From Planktomarina sp. (GTDB taxonomy: Bacteria; Pseudomonadota; Alphaproteobacteria; Rhodobacterales; Rhodobacteraceae), in contig JADHLF010000027.1 of assembly GCA_016780825.1 (NCBI GenBank), positions 1-33,417 of the forward strand: a stretch of DNA of 33,417 bases, in the 5' to 3' direction. The notes under the pieces are model-generated. The model did no database searches. It worked only from the letters and a program-made list of their open reading frames with translations, and was not told the DNA's origin. This document shows positions 13,810 through 22,376 of this stretch, one piece after another (positions within the stretch are counted from its first letter, which is position 1; each line of letters starts with the position of its first letter). The translations under genes and the position numbers were made by a program.

Positions 13810-14291
13810 GCAAAGCCATCCCCATCAGGGTCCAAGCCATAGGCATCACGCTCCGGCCCGCCCTTGGCCAAAAAGTCCTGCTGGGCCTCATCTTTGGAGC
13901 GATAACGATCACAGCCTCCAAAGCTGATCACCTTAAGCCCGGTGCCAAACCGATTATAGAGCTGTACCCCGACGGGATTATTGGTCCGAAGCGCATATTC
14001 CACCACATTAGGCCTGCGGCCCGGACGCTGCGGCAAGGCCTGCACGCCCATCACGACATATTTCGCCCGATTGGCGGCAATCCGCTCTGCATCGCTTTCC
14101 ACCGTTTGCGCTGTGGCGACGACTTCAAAATCTTGTTCATTTGAGATTTGACTGACAGCCGGAGCCTCCGCGGTTTCCCCCAAAGCCGGCTCCGTCGCCA
14201 TGGAATTGCCCGCGCTGATGACTTCGGTCGGAATAGCGCGTTGGCACCCGCTTATTGCCAAGGCCAAGGCGATTAACACAGCATACTTCAT
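13764..14291 (-). CDS. Lipoprotein with C-terminal excalibur calcium-binding domain
   Basis: This 175-residue protein has a lipoprotein signal peptide (MKYAVLIALALAISGC, lipobox Cys near residue 16), a low-complexity acidic linker, and a C-terminal excalibur motif DPDGDGFACGWDP, a DxDxDGxxCE-like Ca2+ site. A second region, RTNNPVGVQLYNRFG then FGGCDRYRS, precedes it. It is expected to be membrane-anchored in the periplasm; its role is not known. The ATG at 14291 is chosen because AGGAG lies 6 nt upstream; an ATG two codons earlier is too close to that site. It overlaps the amidase frame and follows gatA, and the amidase pairing hints at envelope function. Confidence 0.8.
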   Translation of the reverse strand: MKYAVLIALALAISGCQRAIPTEVISAGNSMATEPALGETAEAPAVSQISNEQDFEVVATAQTVESDAERIAANRAKYVVMGVQALPQRPGRRPNVVEYALRTNNPVGVQLYNRFGTGLKVISFGGCDRYRSKDEAQQDFLAKGGPERDAYGLDPDGDGFACGWDPRPFRLAVAN

Positions 14292-14337
14292 CCGCATCTC
14301 CTATAGCTGAGCCCCACTCAAAACTGGCCCAGTGGCG

Positions 14338-15822
14338 CTATAGCCACCATTGGTTTGGCTTGGCATTAAACCCCAGCGCGTTTTCCAACGCGAAGGCCGT
14401 ATTGAGCAAATCCCCCTCTTCCCAAGGGCGACCGATCAATTGCAGCCCCAGCGGAAGCCCCTGTGAATCCAGCCCCGCTGGCACAGAAATGCCCGGCAGG
14501 CCTGCCAAGTTTACCGTGACCGTAAAGACATCAAACAAATACATTTGAACCGGGTCTGCATTGGCCATCTCTCCCAAGCCAAATGCGGCAGATGGGGTTG
14601 AGGGGGTCAAAATGGCGTCCACACCTGCGGCGAAGACATCATCAAAGTCTTTTTTGATCAAAGCGCGCACCCGCCGCGCCCGATTGTAATAGGCATCATA
14701 AAACCCAGCCGAAAGCACATAGGTGCCAACCATCACGCGGCGCTGTACCTCAGCGCCGAAGCCTTCGGCACGGGTTTTTTCATACATTTCTGTAATGCCA
14801 TCCCCGGCCTCCAACTTTGCCCGATGACCAAAACGCACCCCATCATAACGCGCCAGATTTGAGGAGGCCTCGGCCGGAGCGATCACATAATAGGCCGGCA
14901 GCGCATATTTCGTGTGCGGCAGGCTGATATCTTTGACAATCGCCCCCGCATCGCGCAGCATTTGGCGGCCCTCAGACCATAGGGTCTCCAAGGCATCAGG
15001 CATGCCATCGACCCGATATTCTTTTGGAATACCTATGGTTTTTCCGCGAATATCTCCGGTCAAGGCGGCTTCAAAATTGGGCACAGGCAGATTCATCGAG
15101 GTGCTGTCTTTGGCATCAAAGCCGCACATCGCCTCAAGCATGATCGCCGCATCGCGAACATCTTTGGTGATCGGACCGGCCTGGTCGAGCGAGGAGGCAA
15201 AGGCCACAATGCCCCAGCGCGAGCAGCGCCCATAGGTGGGTTTGATCCCCGTAATCCCGGCGAACGCCGCGGGTTGACGGATGGAGCCGCCCGTATCTGT
15301 GCCGGTTGCCGCCAGACAGGTTTCTGCCGCCACAGCCGCCGCCGAGCCACCTGACGAGCCGCCCGGCGTCAAATCGCGCCCGTCAACTTTCCAAGGGTTC
15401 ACCGCATTGCCATAGACCGAGGTTTCATTAGATGAGCCCATGGCAAACTCATCCATATTCAACTTGCCCACCATAACGGCACCGGCATCAAACAGCTTTT
15501 GCGATACGGTGGATTCATATTGGGGTTTAAATCCGTCCAAAATCGCACTCGCCGCTTGGGTCACAATGCCCTTGGTGCAAAACAGATCTTTCATTCCAAT
15601 GGGCAAACCGCACATATCAGGCGCATCACCCGCTTGAATGCGCACATCGGCTGCCTTGGCTTGTGATCGGGCAAGCTCCGAGGTGTCATGCACAAAGGCA
15701 TTCAAAGGCTTTGACGCGGCAACCGCCGCCAATGAGGCCTCCGTCAGCTCAACGGCCGTCGTCTCGCCAGCCCGCAAAGCATCGCGGGCACCGGCCAATG
15801 TGAGTTTCATCAAATCAGACAT
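14338..15822 (-). CDS. gatA: Asp-tRNA(Asn)/Glu-tRNA(Gln) amidotransferase subunit A
   Basis: This 494-residue amidase-signature protein is the glutaminase subunit of GatCAB, which converts mischarged Glu-tRNA(Gln) (and Asp-tRNA(Asn)) to the amide form. The Ser-cisSer-Lys triad is visible: Lys78 in GMKDLF, Ser156 in LTPGGSSGGS and Ser180 in TDTGGSIRQPA, with the usual 24-residue serine spacing. The start ATG shares one base with the gatC stop (TAATG), so the two are translationally coupled. The gatB gene is not in the window, which is common in alphaproteobacteria. Confidence 0.96.
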   Translation of the reverse strand: MSDLMKLTLAGARDALRAGETTAVELTEASLAAVAASKPLNAFVHDTSELARSQAKAADVRIQAGDAPDMCGLPIGMKDLFCTKGIVTQAASAILDGFKPQYESTVSQKLFDAGAVMVGKLNMDEFAMGSSNETSVYGNAVNPWKVDGRDLTPGGSSGGSAAAVAAETCLAATGTDTGGSIRQPAAFAGITGIKPTYGRCSRWGIVAFASSLDQAGPITKDVRDAAIMLEAMCGFDAKDSTSMNLPVPNFEAALTGDIRGKTIGIPKEYRVDGMPDALETLWSEGRQMLRDAGAIVKDISLPHTKYALPAYYVIAPAEASSNLARYDGVRFGHRAKLEAGDGITEMYEKTRAEGFGAEVQRRVMVGTYVLSAGFYDAYYNRARRVRALIKKDFDDVFAAGVDAILTPSTPSAAFGLGEMANADPVQMYLFDVFTVTVNLAGLPGISVPAGLDSQGLPLGLQLIGRPWEEGDLLNTAFALENALGFNAKPNQWWL

Positions 15823-16109
15823 TATTCCACCACCATCGGCACAGCAAAAAATCCCTCACGCGCATCCGGCGCATTGGCGAGCACAGCCTCGTGCTGATTG
15901 CCATCGGTCACCGCATCCGAACGGCGGTAAAGCCGTTGCGGCGTCACAGAGGTCATCGGTTCAACCCCTTCCACATCCACTTCATTCAGCTGCTCGATGA
16001 AGCCTAAAATATTGGTGAACTCCTGAGCCAAGGCGGGCAAATCTGCCTCTTCCACCTTGATCCGAGCGAGTTTTGCCACGCGCCCGGCGGTTACTGTGTC
16101 GATCGACAT
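15822..16109 (-). CDS. gatC: Asp-tRNA(Asn)/Glu-tRNA(Gln) amidotransferase subunit C
   Basis: The 95-residue protein is a normal-length GatC, the small subunit that wraps around GatA and stabilises the GatCAB amidotransferase. The family pattern VAKLARIKVEEADLPALAQE followed by LNEVDVEGVEPMTSVTPQRL and a C-terminal FFAVPMVVE is complete. The ATG at 16109 has an AAGGA ribosome-binding site 5-6 nt upstream. It ends in a TAATG overlap with gatA. Confidence 0.95.
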   Translation of the reverse strand: MSIDTVTAGRVAKLARIKVEEADLPALAQEFTNILGFIEQLNEVDVEGVEPMTSVTPQRLYRRSDAVTDGNQHEAVLANAPDAREGFFAVPMVVE

Positions 16110-16194
16110 GGGTGATCCTTCACTATTTCACTTGCTTGCAGCTTACTAACTTGGGATTTGGGCCTTGCCAAGGGCTCTGGCCGCTGCCCTACGC

Positions 16195-16647
16195 TCAAGA
16201 GCGTTTTTGCGCGAAAAAATTTTGCAAGAGCGCCGCACAGTCTTCTTCGGATATACCGCCAATCACCTCCGGCCTATGATGGCTTTGCGGATGAGAAAAC
16301 ACACGCGCGCCGTGATCTGTGCCGCCAGATTTTGGGTCCGCGGCCCCGTAGATCACCCGCGCTATGCGCGCATGGGCCAAAGCTCCTGCACACATGGCGC
16401 AGGGTTCAAGGGTCACATAGAGCGTATACCCGGCCAAGCGCTCTTGCCCCAAAGCCGCCGCAGCGGCCCGGATCACCAAGATTTCCGCATGGGCTGTCGG
16501 GTCGCAATCGCGCCGCGTTCGGTTGCCCGCCCGCGCCACGATTTCGCCGCGCGCATCAACCAATACCGCCCCAACCGGAACCTCGCCCGCCTCGGCCGCC
16601 TGCCGCGCCTCGATAAGGGCCAAATCCATTTGACTGTTAAAACCCAT
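16195..16647 (-). CDS. tadA: tRNA-specific adenosine deaminase TadA
   Basis: This 150-residue cytidine-deaminase-fold enzyme converts adenosine-34 of tRNA(Arg)ACG to inosine. Zinc and catalytic residues are visible: His53 and Glu55 in TAHAEI, and Cys83 and Cys86 in PCAMC. The DPKSGG and ISEEDCAALL segments are usual for TadA. The ATG at 16647 follows GGGGA; an internal ATG at codon 7 is an alternative. It is divergent from the pseudouridine synthase gene by 45 nt, a pairing that groups two RNA-modifying enzymes. Confidence 0.95.
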   Translation of the reverse strand: MGFNSQMDLALIEARQAAEAGEVPVGAVLVDARGEIVARAGNRTRRDCDPTAHAEILVIRAAAAALGQERLAGYTLYVTLEPCAMCAGALAHARIARVIYGAADPKSGGTDHGARVFSHPQSHHRPEVIGGISEEDCAALLQNFFAQKRS

Positions 16648-16692
16648 TCATCCCCGCTTGGCTTTGCGTTCAACACAGTCTAAGCCGAGCCC

Positions 16693-17475
16693 ATGGCAGA
16701 TGAAACACCAAAGGGCGATCGGATCGCAAAAGTTTTGGCCCGCGCAGGCGTGGCCTCGAGGCGCGACTGTGAAAAATTGATTGAAGCGGGCCGCGTCAAA
16801 GTGAACGGCAAAAAGATATTCAGCCCCGCGCTCAACGTGCAAGCCGGCGACAAGATCGAATTCGATGGTGAGCCGATCGAGCCGCCCGAAGAGCCCCGGC
16901 TTTGGCTCTATCACAAACCCATCGGCCTCGTGACCAGCGCGCGCGACGAGAAAGGCCGCGAGACCGTCTTCGACAAATTGCCCGAGGGGCTGCCGCGTGT
17001 GGTTTCTGTCGGGCGGTTGGATATGAACTCCGAAGGTCTGTTGTTACTGACCAATGATGGCGGATTAAAGCGCACCCTTGAGTTGCCCAGCACCGGCTGG
17101 ACCAGGCGCTACCGCGTGCGCATCAAAGGCTATCCGCGCGAAGGGGCCTTTGAGCCCTTAACCCAGGGCATCACCCTGGACGGCGAGCGTTTTCAGCCCA
17201 TGACCATTCAAATGGACCGGCAAACCGGCGCCAACTTTTGGCTAACCATCGGCCTAAAGGAAGGCAAAAATCGCGAAATTCGCCGGGCGATGGAATTTTT
17301 GGGCTTTACCGTCAACCGTCTCATCCGCATTTCCTACGGCCCGTTTCAGCTGCGCGACTTGAAGCCCGGCGAGGTGGAAGAGGTCAAACGCCGGGTGCTG
17401 GCTGATCAACTGGGTTGGTCAAACAAACCCAAGGTCTTGCCGCGTAAATCCCGTGGACCAAGCCGCAACTCCTAG
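16693..17475 (+). CDS. rluB: 23S rRNA pseudouridine synthase, RluB/RsuA family
   Basis: The 260-residue protein has an N-terminal S4 RNA-binding domain (residues 8-60, IAKVLARAGVASRRDCEKLI) and an RsuA/RluB/E/F-type catalytic domain with the GRLDMNSEG motif, in which Asp110 is the catalytic aspartate. The downstream GKNREIRRAMEFLGFTVNRL motif is also conserved. RluB in E. coli makes pseudouridine 2605 in 23S rRNA; RluE/RsuA specificity cannot be strictly excluded, but the S4 domain and basic C-terminal tail fit RluB. It converges on modC with a 21-nt gap. Confidence 0.88.
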   Translation: MADETPKGDRIAKVLARAGVASRRDCEKLIEAGRVKVNGKKIFSPALNVQAGDKIEFDGEPIEPPEEPRLWLYHKPIGLVTSARDEKGRETVFDKLPEGLPRVVSVGRLDMNSEGLLLLTNDGGLKRTLELPSTGWTRRYRVRIKGYPREGAFEPLTQGITLDGERFQPMTIQMDRQTGANFWLTIGLKEGKNREIRRAMEFLGFTVNRLIRISYGPFQLRDLKPGEVEEVKRRVLADQLGWSNKPKVLPRKSRGPSRNS

Positions 17476-17496
17476 CGCATAGCGCCCCCAGAGGCC

Positions 17497-18564
17497 TTAG
17501 GTGCCGATGCCAGCCGGGTCAAAAGCGGTGGCTTTAACGATGGCAAAAATAGTTTGCCCCGCAGCCAGCCCCATGTTTTGGGCCGAATATTGCGTCACAC
17601 GCGCCAAAAACAGCGTCTTGCCGGTTTTAAACTGCACCATCACGCCCGGCCCCTGCCCCGCATGAAGCTGGGTGATTGTCCCTTCGAAAACATTCAGCGC
17701 AGAGAGGCCCTTGGGCTTCTCACGCGCCAACACAATATCTTGCGCAGGGATGCGAATGCGAATGTGGCGGCCTTTGCTTTGGCTCAATTCGGGCAAAATC
17801 AACCGACCACCGTCAAACCCCATGACCGCAAGCCCGGTGGTGGGATCCGGTGCCATGACCTGTCCCGAAATCACCGTGCCGGCCGCGCGCACGCCAAGAT
17901 AGGGCACTGCGGCCGGGTCCGATAGGATCGCCTCTACCGGTCCAGACAGGACACTGCGCCCGGCCTGCATCACCACGATATGATCGGCCAAACGCGCCAT
18001 TTCAGCGGGGTCATGGGTGACATAGAGGATCGGAATCTCTGTGCGATCGCGCAGCCGCTCGAGATAGGGTAGGATCCGATGCTTCAATCCTTGATCCAAT
18101 GCCGAGAGCGGCTCATCCAAACACAGGCATTTCGGCCCGCTCAGCAAGGCGCGTCCGAGCGCCACGCGCTGCGCTTCCCCACCGGACAGGGCAAAAGGCG
18201 TCCGGTTCAGAAGATCGCCAAGCTCCAATAGGGCGATGACCTCATCAAAACTCTGCCCATACACCTGGCGGCCCATTTTTTGGGCAAATTTCAAGTTTCC
18301 AAGGACGGTGAGATGCGGCATCAATCGCGGCTCTTGAAAGAGATAACCGACAGCGCGCCGATAGGCAGGGCGCTCCGTGATATCCGAGCCCTCAATCACA
18401 ATCTGCCCGCGATCCACCTGTTCCAGCCCGGCCACGGCCCGCAGAAATGTGGTCTTGCCACTGCCTGAGGGACCGAAAATCACCGTCACCCCCGCCGGCG
18501 CCGTGACTTGAACCTGCAAGGAGAAGCCCCCCCGCGTCAGGTGAAAGTCGAGCTCCAAACTCAT
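17497..18564 (-). CDS. modC: Molybdate ABC transporter ATP-binding protein ModC
   Basis: This 355-residue ATPase powers molybdate import. Walker A is GPSGSGKTT (residues 31-39), the signature is LSGGEAQRVALGRALLSGPK, and Walker B is CLCLDEPLSALD. A C-terminal MOP/TOBE domain (about residues 285-352, starting SALNVFEGTI) binds oxyanions and marks it as ModC rather than another ABC ATPase. Its ATG overlaps the modB stop by ATGA, so it is translated together with modB. Confidence 0.95.
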   Translation of the reverse strand: MSLELDFHLTRGGFSLQVQVTAPAGVTVIFGPSGSGKTTFLRAVAGLEQVDRGQIVIEGSDITERPAYRRAVGYLFQEPRLMPHLTVLGNLKFAQKMGRQVYGQSFDEVIALLELGDLLNRTPFALSGGEAQRVALGRALLSGPKCLCLDEPLSALDQGLKHRILPYLERLRDRTEIPILYVTHDPAEMARLADHIVVMQAGRSVLSGPVEAILSDPAAVPYLGVRAAGTVISGQVMAPDPTTGLAVMGFDGGRLILPELSQSKGRHIRIRIPAQDIVLAREKPKGLSALNVFEGTITQLHAGQGPGVMVQFKTGKTLFLARVTQYSAQNMGLAAGQTIFAIVKATAFDPAGIGT

Positions 18565-19247
18565 CTGCGCACCATTTTTCTGGCCAATATTTCCGACAGC
18601 ATCAGCGCCCCAAACGACAAAATCAACGACAGGGCAATCATCCGCCCCACGGCCGCCTCTTGACCCGGCACTTGCAACACCGCGTAAATTGCCGAGGCCA
18701 GAGTTTGCGTCTCGCCAGGAATGTTGGAGACAAAAGTAATGGTTGCGCCGAATTCTCCCAAGGCCTTGGCAAATCCAACCACGGCCCCCGCAATGAGCCC
18801 CGGCAAAATCAGCGGCAGGGTGACAAAGACAAAGACGTTGATCGGCGAGGCGCCCAGCGTGCCGGCGGCCTCTTCAAGCCGCGGATCCACCGCCTCCAAG
18901 GCCAGGCGAATGGCCCGAACAATGAGCGGAAACGCCATGACCGCCGCCGCCAGCGCCGCCCCGGAGGAGGTGAAAGCCAATTGCAGCCCAAGCGCGTCCA
19001 GTGCCGGGCCAAGGGTGCCTTTACGGCCAAATACCACCAACAAAAGATAGCCCGTGACAACCGGAGGCAAGACCAAGGGCAAATGCACCAGCGCATTGAG
19101 CAGCCCGTGCCCCCAAAACCTGCACCGAGCAAGCACATAGGCCACAGCGACCGCCAACGGCAGGCTGAGCGCCACGGCCACCAAAGCCACCCAAAGCGAC
19201 AGACGCAGGGCATCGAGCTCAACCGGGCTGACAGCGAACCAGCTCAT
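18561..19247 (-). CDS. modB: Molybdate ABC transporter permease ModB
   Basis: The 228-residue inner-membrane permease shows about five to six hydrophobic segments and the EAA-type loop EEAAGTLGASPINVFVFVTL, which contacts ModC. KALGEFGATITFVSNIPGET is the conserved ModB segment after it. It forms the homodimeric channel of the ModA2/B2C2-type importer. Both ends use 4-nt ATGA overlaps, with modA upstream and modC downstream. Confidence 0.95.
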   Translation of the reverse strand: MSWFAVSPVELDALRLSLWVALVAVALSLPLAVAVAYVLARCRFWGHGLLNALVHLPLVLPPVVTGYLLLVVFGRKGTLGPALDALGLQLAFTSSGAALAAAVMAFPLIVRAIRLALEAVDPRLEEAAGTLGASPINVFVFVTLPLILPGLIAGAVVGFAKALGEFGATITFVSNIPGETQTLASAIYAVLQVPGQEAAVGRMIALSLILSFGALMLSEILARKMVRR

Positions 19248-20032
19248 GGCGCCAAAAACCCATGGGGCACGAAGACCTCAAGGCCCTTTGCCCCGGCCAG
19301 ATAGGCCACAACAGCCTCACCGCGCGCGGTCACAGAAGCGGCGAGGTAGCGCACCGGATCATGCGTGTGTTCGGCAATATCGGCCACGACATAGACCCCC
19401 GGCGTGCTGCGGACATCGGAGGCATAGAGCAATCCCAAAGGGCATTCTTGCCTTAATACAGAGATCAAACTGGCACGCGCATTGTCCTGTTGCGCCAAAT
19501 GCGGCTTTAAGTCCTGCAAGAGGCCCAATGTGCTCAGGGCCTCAGCGGCGTAAATGCCCAATGGCACAGAAGAGATCAGCGGCACCGCCAATCGGCCACC
19601 TTGCAAGCGCGCCAGAATATCGTCCAAGCTCAAAGTCACATCCGCGGGGCTTGCAGAGGCCAGCACCAAGCGGTTTGCGGCAATCACGCGGGCCGGCTGG
19701 CTCAAGAGACCTGCATCGTCAATGTAGCGCATCCAATCCGTGCTGGCGGAGACAAAAACATCTGCCGGAGCGCCCTGCTCAATCTGCCGCGCCAAGACGC
19801 TGGAGGCGGCATAGGAGAGGCGGAGCGCTTGACCGGTTTCACGGGCATAATGCAGGGCAATGACATCCAGCGCGGGCTTCAGACTGGCCGCAGCGAAAAC
19901 ATCAATCGGTTGCGCCGCGCAAAGACCCGGCCCAAAGAGCACAGCGCAGGCGCCCCCGACCCGCACAATGCGGCGGATCTGGGCAAAAATATCAAGAAGA
20001 CTTTTCAACGGGCCGCGATTTTGTATATTCAT
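19244..20032 (-). CDS. modA: Molybdate-binding periplasmic protein ModA
   Basis: This is the periplasmic solute-binding subunit of the molybdate importer. The mature part starts near QPIDVFAAASLKPALD, and SYAASSVLARQIEQGAPADV, SVPLGIYA and LGLLYASDV are conserved ligand-site regions. The start is uncertain. The ATG at 20032 gives 262 residues with a long basic stretch before the hydrophobic core (GACAVLFGPGLCAAQ). An internal GTG preceding RVGGACAV would give a more normal signal peptide, and a TTG at 20071 is also open. No good ribosome-binding site settles it. The Nudix gene diverges from it 48 nt away. No modE gene is visible in the window. Confidence 0.9.
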   Translation of the reverse strand: MNIQNRGPLKSLLDIFAQIRRIVRVGGACAVLFGPGLCAAQPIDVFAAASLKPALDVIALHYARETGQALRLSYAASSVLARQIEQGAPADVFVSASTDWMRYIDDAGLLSQPARVIAANRLVLASASPADVTLSLDDILARLQGGRLAVPLISSVPLGIYAAEALSTLGLLQDLKPHLAQQDNARASLISVLRQECPLGLLYASDVRSTPGVYVVADIAEHTHDPVRYLAASVTARGEAVVAYLAGAKGLEVFVPHGFLAP

Positions 20033-20080
20033 CTCGCATGTGTTATAAACATTCAGCAACAATGAAAACAACTCCGCACT

Positions 20081-20542
20081 ATGAGCCCCTCAAAGTCTAA
20101 ATCTCTGCCGATTTCGATCAACCCCACTCAAAAACGCATGGCGCGGGCGCAATTTGGTGCCCTGTGTTATCGCATTGAGGACGGGGAGCTGAAGGTATTG
20201 CTCATCACCTCCCGGCGCACAAAGCGCTGGATTGTGCCAAAGGGATGGCCAGAAAATGGCTTAACCCCAGCCCAAAGCGCCGCCAATGAAGCGCGCGAGG
20301 AAGCCGGCGTCACGGGCAAAGTCAAACAGCGCTCCATCGGCACTTACAGTTACGAAAAAAATATGGAAAATGCAGAAACCCGGCCCTGTATCGTGACCGT
20401 TTATGCGCTCAAAGTAACGAAACAATACGACAGCTACCCCGAACAATCCGAGCGCCGCCGCAAGTGGTTTGGCTGTAAGAAGGCCGCAAGCCTTGTGGCC
20501 GAACCGGAGCTTGCACGATTGATTAAGGCCTTTGCGCCATAA
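20081..20542 (+). CDS. Nudix hydrolase
   Basis: The 153-residue protein has a Nudix box, WPENGLTPAQSAANEAREEA followed by GV, with the key Glu pair of REEAGV in place, although the first positions differ from the strict consensus. KRWIVPKGW in front is typical of the diphosphoinositol polyphosphate / diadenosine polyphosphate-like branch found in alphaproteobacteria. Such enzymes hydrolyse a nucleoside diphosphate linked to another group; the substrate here is not known. The start lacks a clear ribosome-binding site, and an ATG at codon 20 is possible. It is divergent from modA and followed on the same strand by the DUF1178 gene. Confidence 0.85.
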   Translation: MSPSKSKSLPISINPTQKRMARAQFGALCYRIEDGELKVLLITSRRTKRWIVPKGWPENGLTPAQSAANEAREEAGVTGKVKQRSIGTYSYEKNMENAETRPCIVTVYALKVTKQYDSYPEQSERRRKWFGCKKAASLVAEPELARLIKAFAP

Positions 20543-20616
20543 ACTGTGCCATCTCGCCTCTTGATTTGAGCGGCGCAATCACTCAAGTAAAGGTGAACCG
20601 CCTAGGAGCATTCCTC

Positions 20617-21039
20617 GTGATCCGCTTTTCGCTTAAATGTAGTCAGAACCACAGCTTTGACAGCTGGTTTCAATCCTCAGATGCCTATGAAAAATTGGCA
20701 AAGGCCGGGCTTTTGACCTGTGCTGAATGCGGCGATCACGCGGTTGAGAAATCACTCATGGCCCCTAAAATCGCAACCCAAAGCCCATCGGAGAGCCACG
20801 CCTTGCGCGCGCCCATGAGTGAAACCGAACGCAATTTGGCCAAATTAAGGCAACAGATCGAAGCCAATTCCGATTATGTCGGCATGAATTTCGCCCATGA
20901 AGCCCGCGCGATACATCTCGGCGATAGCCCCACGCGCGCCATCTACGGAGAGGCCAAGGCCGAGGAGGCCAAAGCGCTCATTGAGGAGGGAATCCCCGTC
21001 GCCCCGCTGCCCTTTATGCCGAAGCGTCATACAAATTAG
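20617..21039 (+). CDS. DUF1178 family protein
   Basis: The 140-residue protein matches the DUF1178 family: it begins IRFSLKCSQNHSFDSWFQSS after the start residue and has a second cysteine pair in LLTCAECGDHAVEKSLMAP, suggesting a small zinc ribbon. The C-terminal half (ANSDYVGMNFAHEARAIHLG) is also conserved in the family. No function is established. I chose the GTG at 20617 because the conserved first residues follow it and TAGGAG lies 8 nt upstream; a longer in-frame extension from 20566 carries no family sequence. It lies between the Nudix gene and lysC. Confidence 0.85.
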   Translation: MIRFSLKCSQNHSFDSWFQSSDAYEKLAKAGLLTCAECGDHAVEKSLMAPKIATQSPSESHALRAPMSETERNLAKLRQQIEANSDYVGMNFAHEARAIHLGDSPTRAIYGEAKAEEAKALIEEGIPVAPLPFMPKRHTN

Positions 21040-21123
21040 AGTGAGAATACGGGCCCACTGCCCTTGCCCTTGGACGCACAACCGCCTAACACCGCGCCGA
21101 AACTTCACAAAGTTGGATGACAT

Positions 21124-22362
21124 ATGCCTCGCTTGGTAATGAAATTTGGCGGCACTTCAGTGGCCAATCTTGATCGTATTCGCAATGCTGCCGAGCGCGT
21201 TCGCTTGGAAGTTGCCAAGGGCTATGATGTGATCGTGATCGTCTCAGCCATGTCCGGAAAAACCAATGAGTTGGTGGGCTGGGTCAATGAGACCTCGGTC
21301 CTCTATGACGCCCGCGAATATGATGCTGTGGTCTCCTCCGGTGAGAATGTCACTGCGGGCCTCATGGCGCTGACATTGCAAGAAATGGACATTCCCGCGC
21401 GCAGCTGGCAAGGCTGGCAAGTGCCCGTGCAAACGACAAGCACCCATGCCAACGCGCGCATCGAAGCCATCCCTTCGGCAAATTTGGACGAAAAATTTGC
21501 CCAAGGCATGCGCGTGGCGGTGGTCGCCGGGTTCCAAGGCGTCAGCCCCGAGGGCCGGATCACAACCCTTGGGCGCGGCGGCTCTGACACCACGGCCGTA
21601 GCCTTTGCAGCGGCCTTTGATGCAGAGCGCTGTGACATTTATACCGATGTCGATGGGGTCTATACCACGGACCCGCGCATATCCAGCAAGGCACGCAAAC
21701 TCGATAAGATCGCTTTTGAAGAGATGCTTGAATTGGCCTCTTTGGGCGCAAAAGTTCTGCAAACGCGCTCTGTCGAATTGGCCATGCGGTTCAACGTGCG
21801 CCTTAGGGTGCTGAGCTCATTCGAAGACCCATCAGATACAGCAGGCACATTGGTATGTGCCGAGGAGGAAATCATGGAATCAAATGTAGTAGCCGGCGTT
21901 GCCTATAGCCGGGATGAAGCCAAAATGACCCTTATTTCCGTCGCCGACCGCCCAGGTATTGCCGCCGCCATATTTGGCCCGCTGTCCGAGGCTGGGGTGA
22001 ATGTGGATATGATCGTTCAAAACATCTCCGAAGAAGGCCGCACCGATATGACCTTCTCTTGCCCAACCGATCAGGTGTTGCGCGCCGAGAAAGCGATGCA
22101 AACCGCCAAGGATACGGGCAACATCAACTATCATGACCTGGTGGTCGATGACGCTGTGGCAAAGGTCTCGGTCGTGGGCATCGGCATGCGCAGCCATGCG
22201 GGCGTTGCCGCGCAAATGTTCCGGGCACTCCACCGTGAGGGGATCAATATTAAGGTGATCACAACCTCAGAGATAAAAATTTCTGTCCTCATAGAGCGGA
22301 AATATATGGAATTGGCTGTTCAGACTCTGCATGATGCTTTTGAATTGGAAAAAATAGCCTAG
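21124..22362 (+). CDS. lysC: Aspartate kinase
   Basis: The 412-residue enzyme phosphorylates aspartate in the first step to lysine, threonine, methionine and diaminopimelate. The kinase domain starts with VMKFGGTSVAN and contains VAGFQGVSPEGRITTLGRGG and the CDIYTDVDGVYTTDPRI segment. Two C-terminal ACT domains (about residues 265-405) give feedback control by end-product amino acids. The ATG at 21124 has a GGATG site 4-8 nt upstream. ptsP follows after 14 nt, so the two are probably co-transcribed. The threonine branch enzyme gene thrC is also in the window, but far away and on the other strand. Confidence 0.96.
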   Translation: MPRLVMKFGGTSVANLDRIRNAAERVRLEVAKGYDVIVIVSAMSGKTNELVGWVNETSVLYDAREYDAVVSSGENVTAGLMALTLQEMDIPARSWQGWQVPVQTTSTHANARIEAIPSANLDEKFAQGMRVAVVAGFQGVSPEGRITTLGRGGSDTTAVAFAAAFDAERCDIYTDVDGVYTTDPRISSKARKLDKIAFEEMLELASLGAKVLQTRSVELAMRFNVRLRVLSSFEDPSDTAGTLVCAEEEIMESNVVAGVAYSRDEAKMTLISVADRPGIAAAIFGPLSEAGVNVDMIVQNISEEGRTDMTFSCPTDQVLRAEKAMQTAKDTGNINYHDLVVDDAVAKVSVVGIGMRSHAGVAAQMFRALHREGINIKVITTSEIKISVLIERKYMELAVQTLHDAFELEKIA

Positions 22363-22376
22363 AGGCACCAGTCTAA

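Noticed and set aside
20033..20080. Possible ModE (Mo-box) operator before modA
   Set aside because: TATA-containing half-sites are present (TGTATATT and TTATAAACA), but they do not form the expected symmetric CGnTATAT-type dyad.
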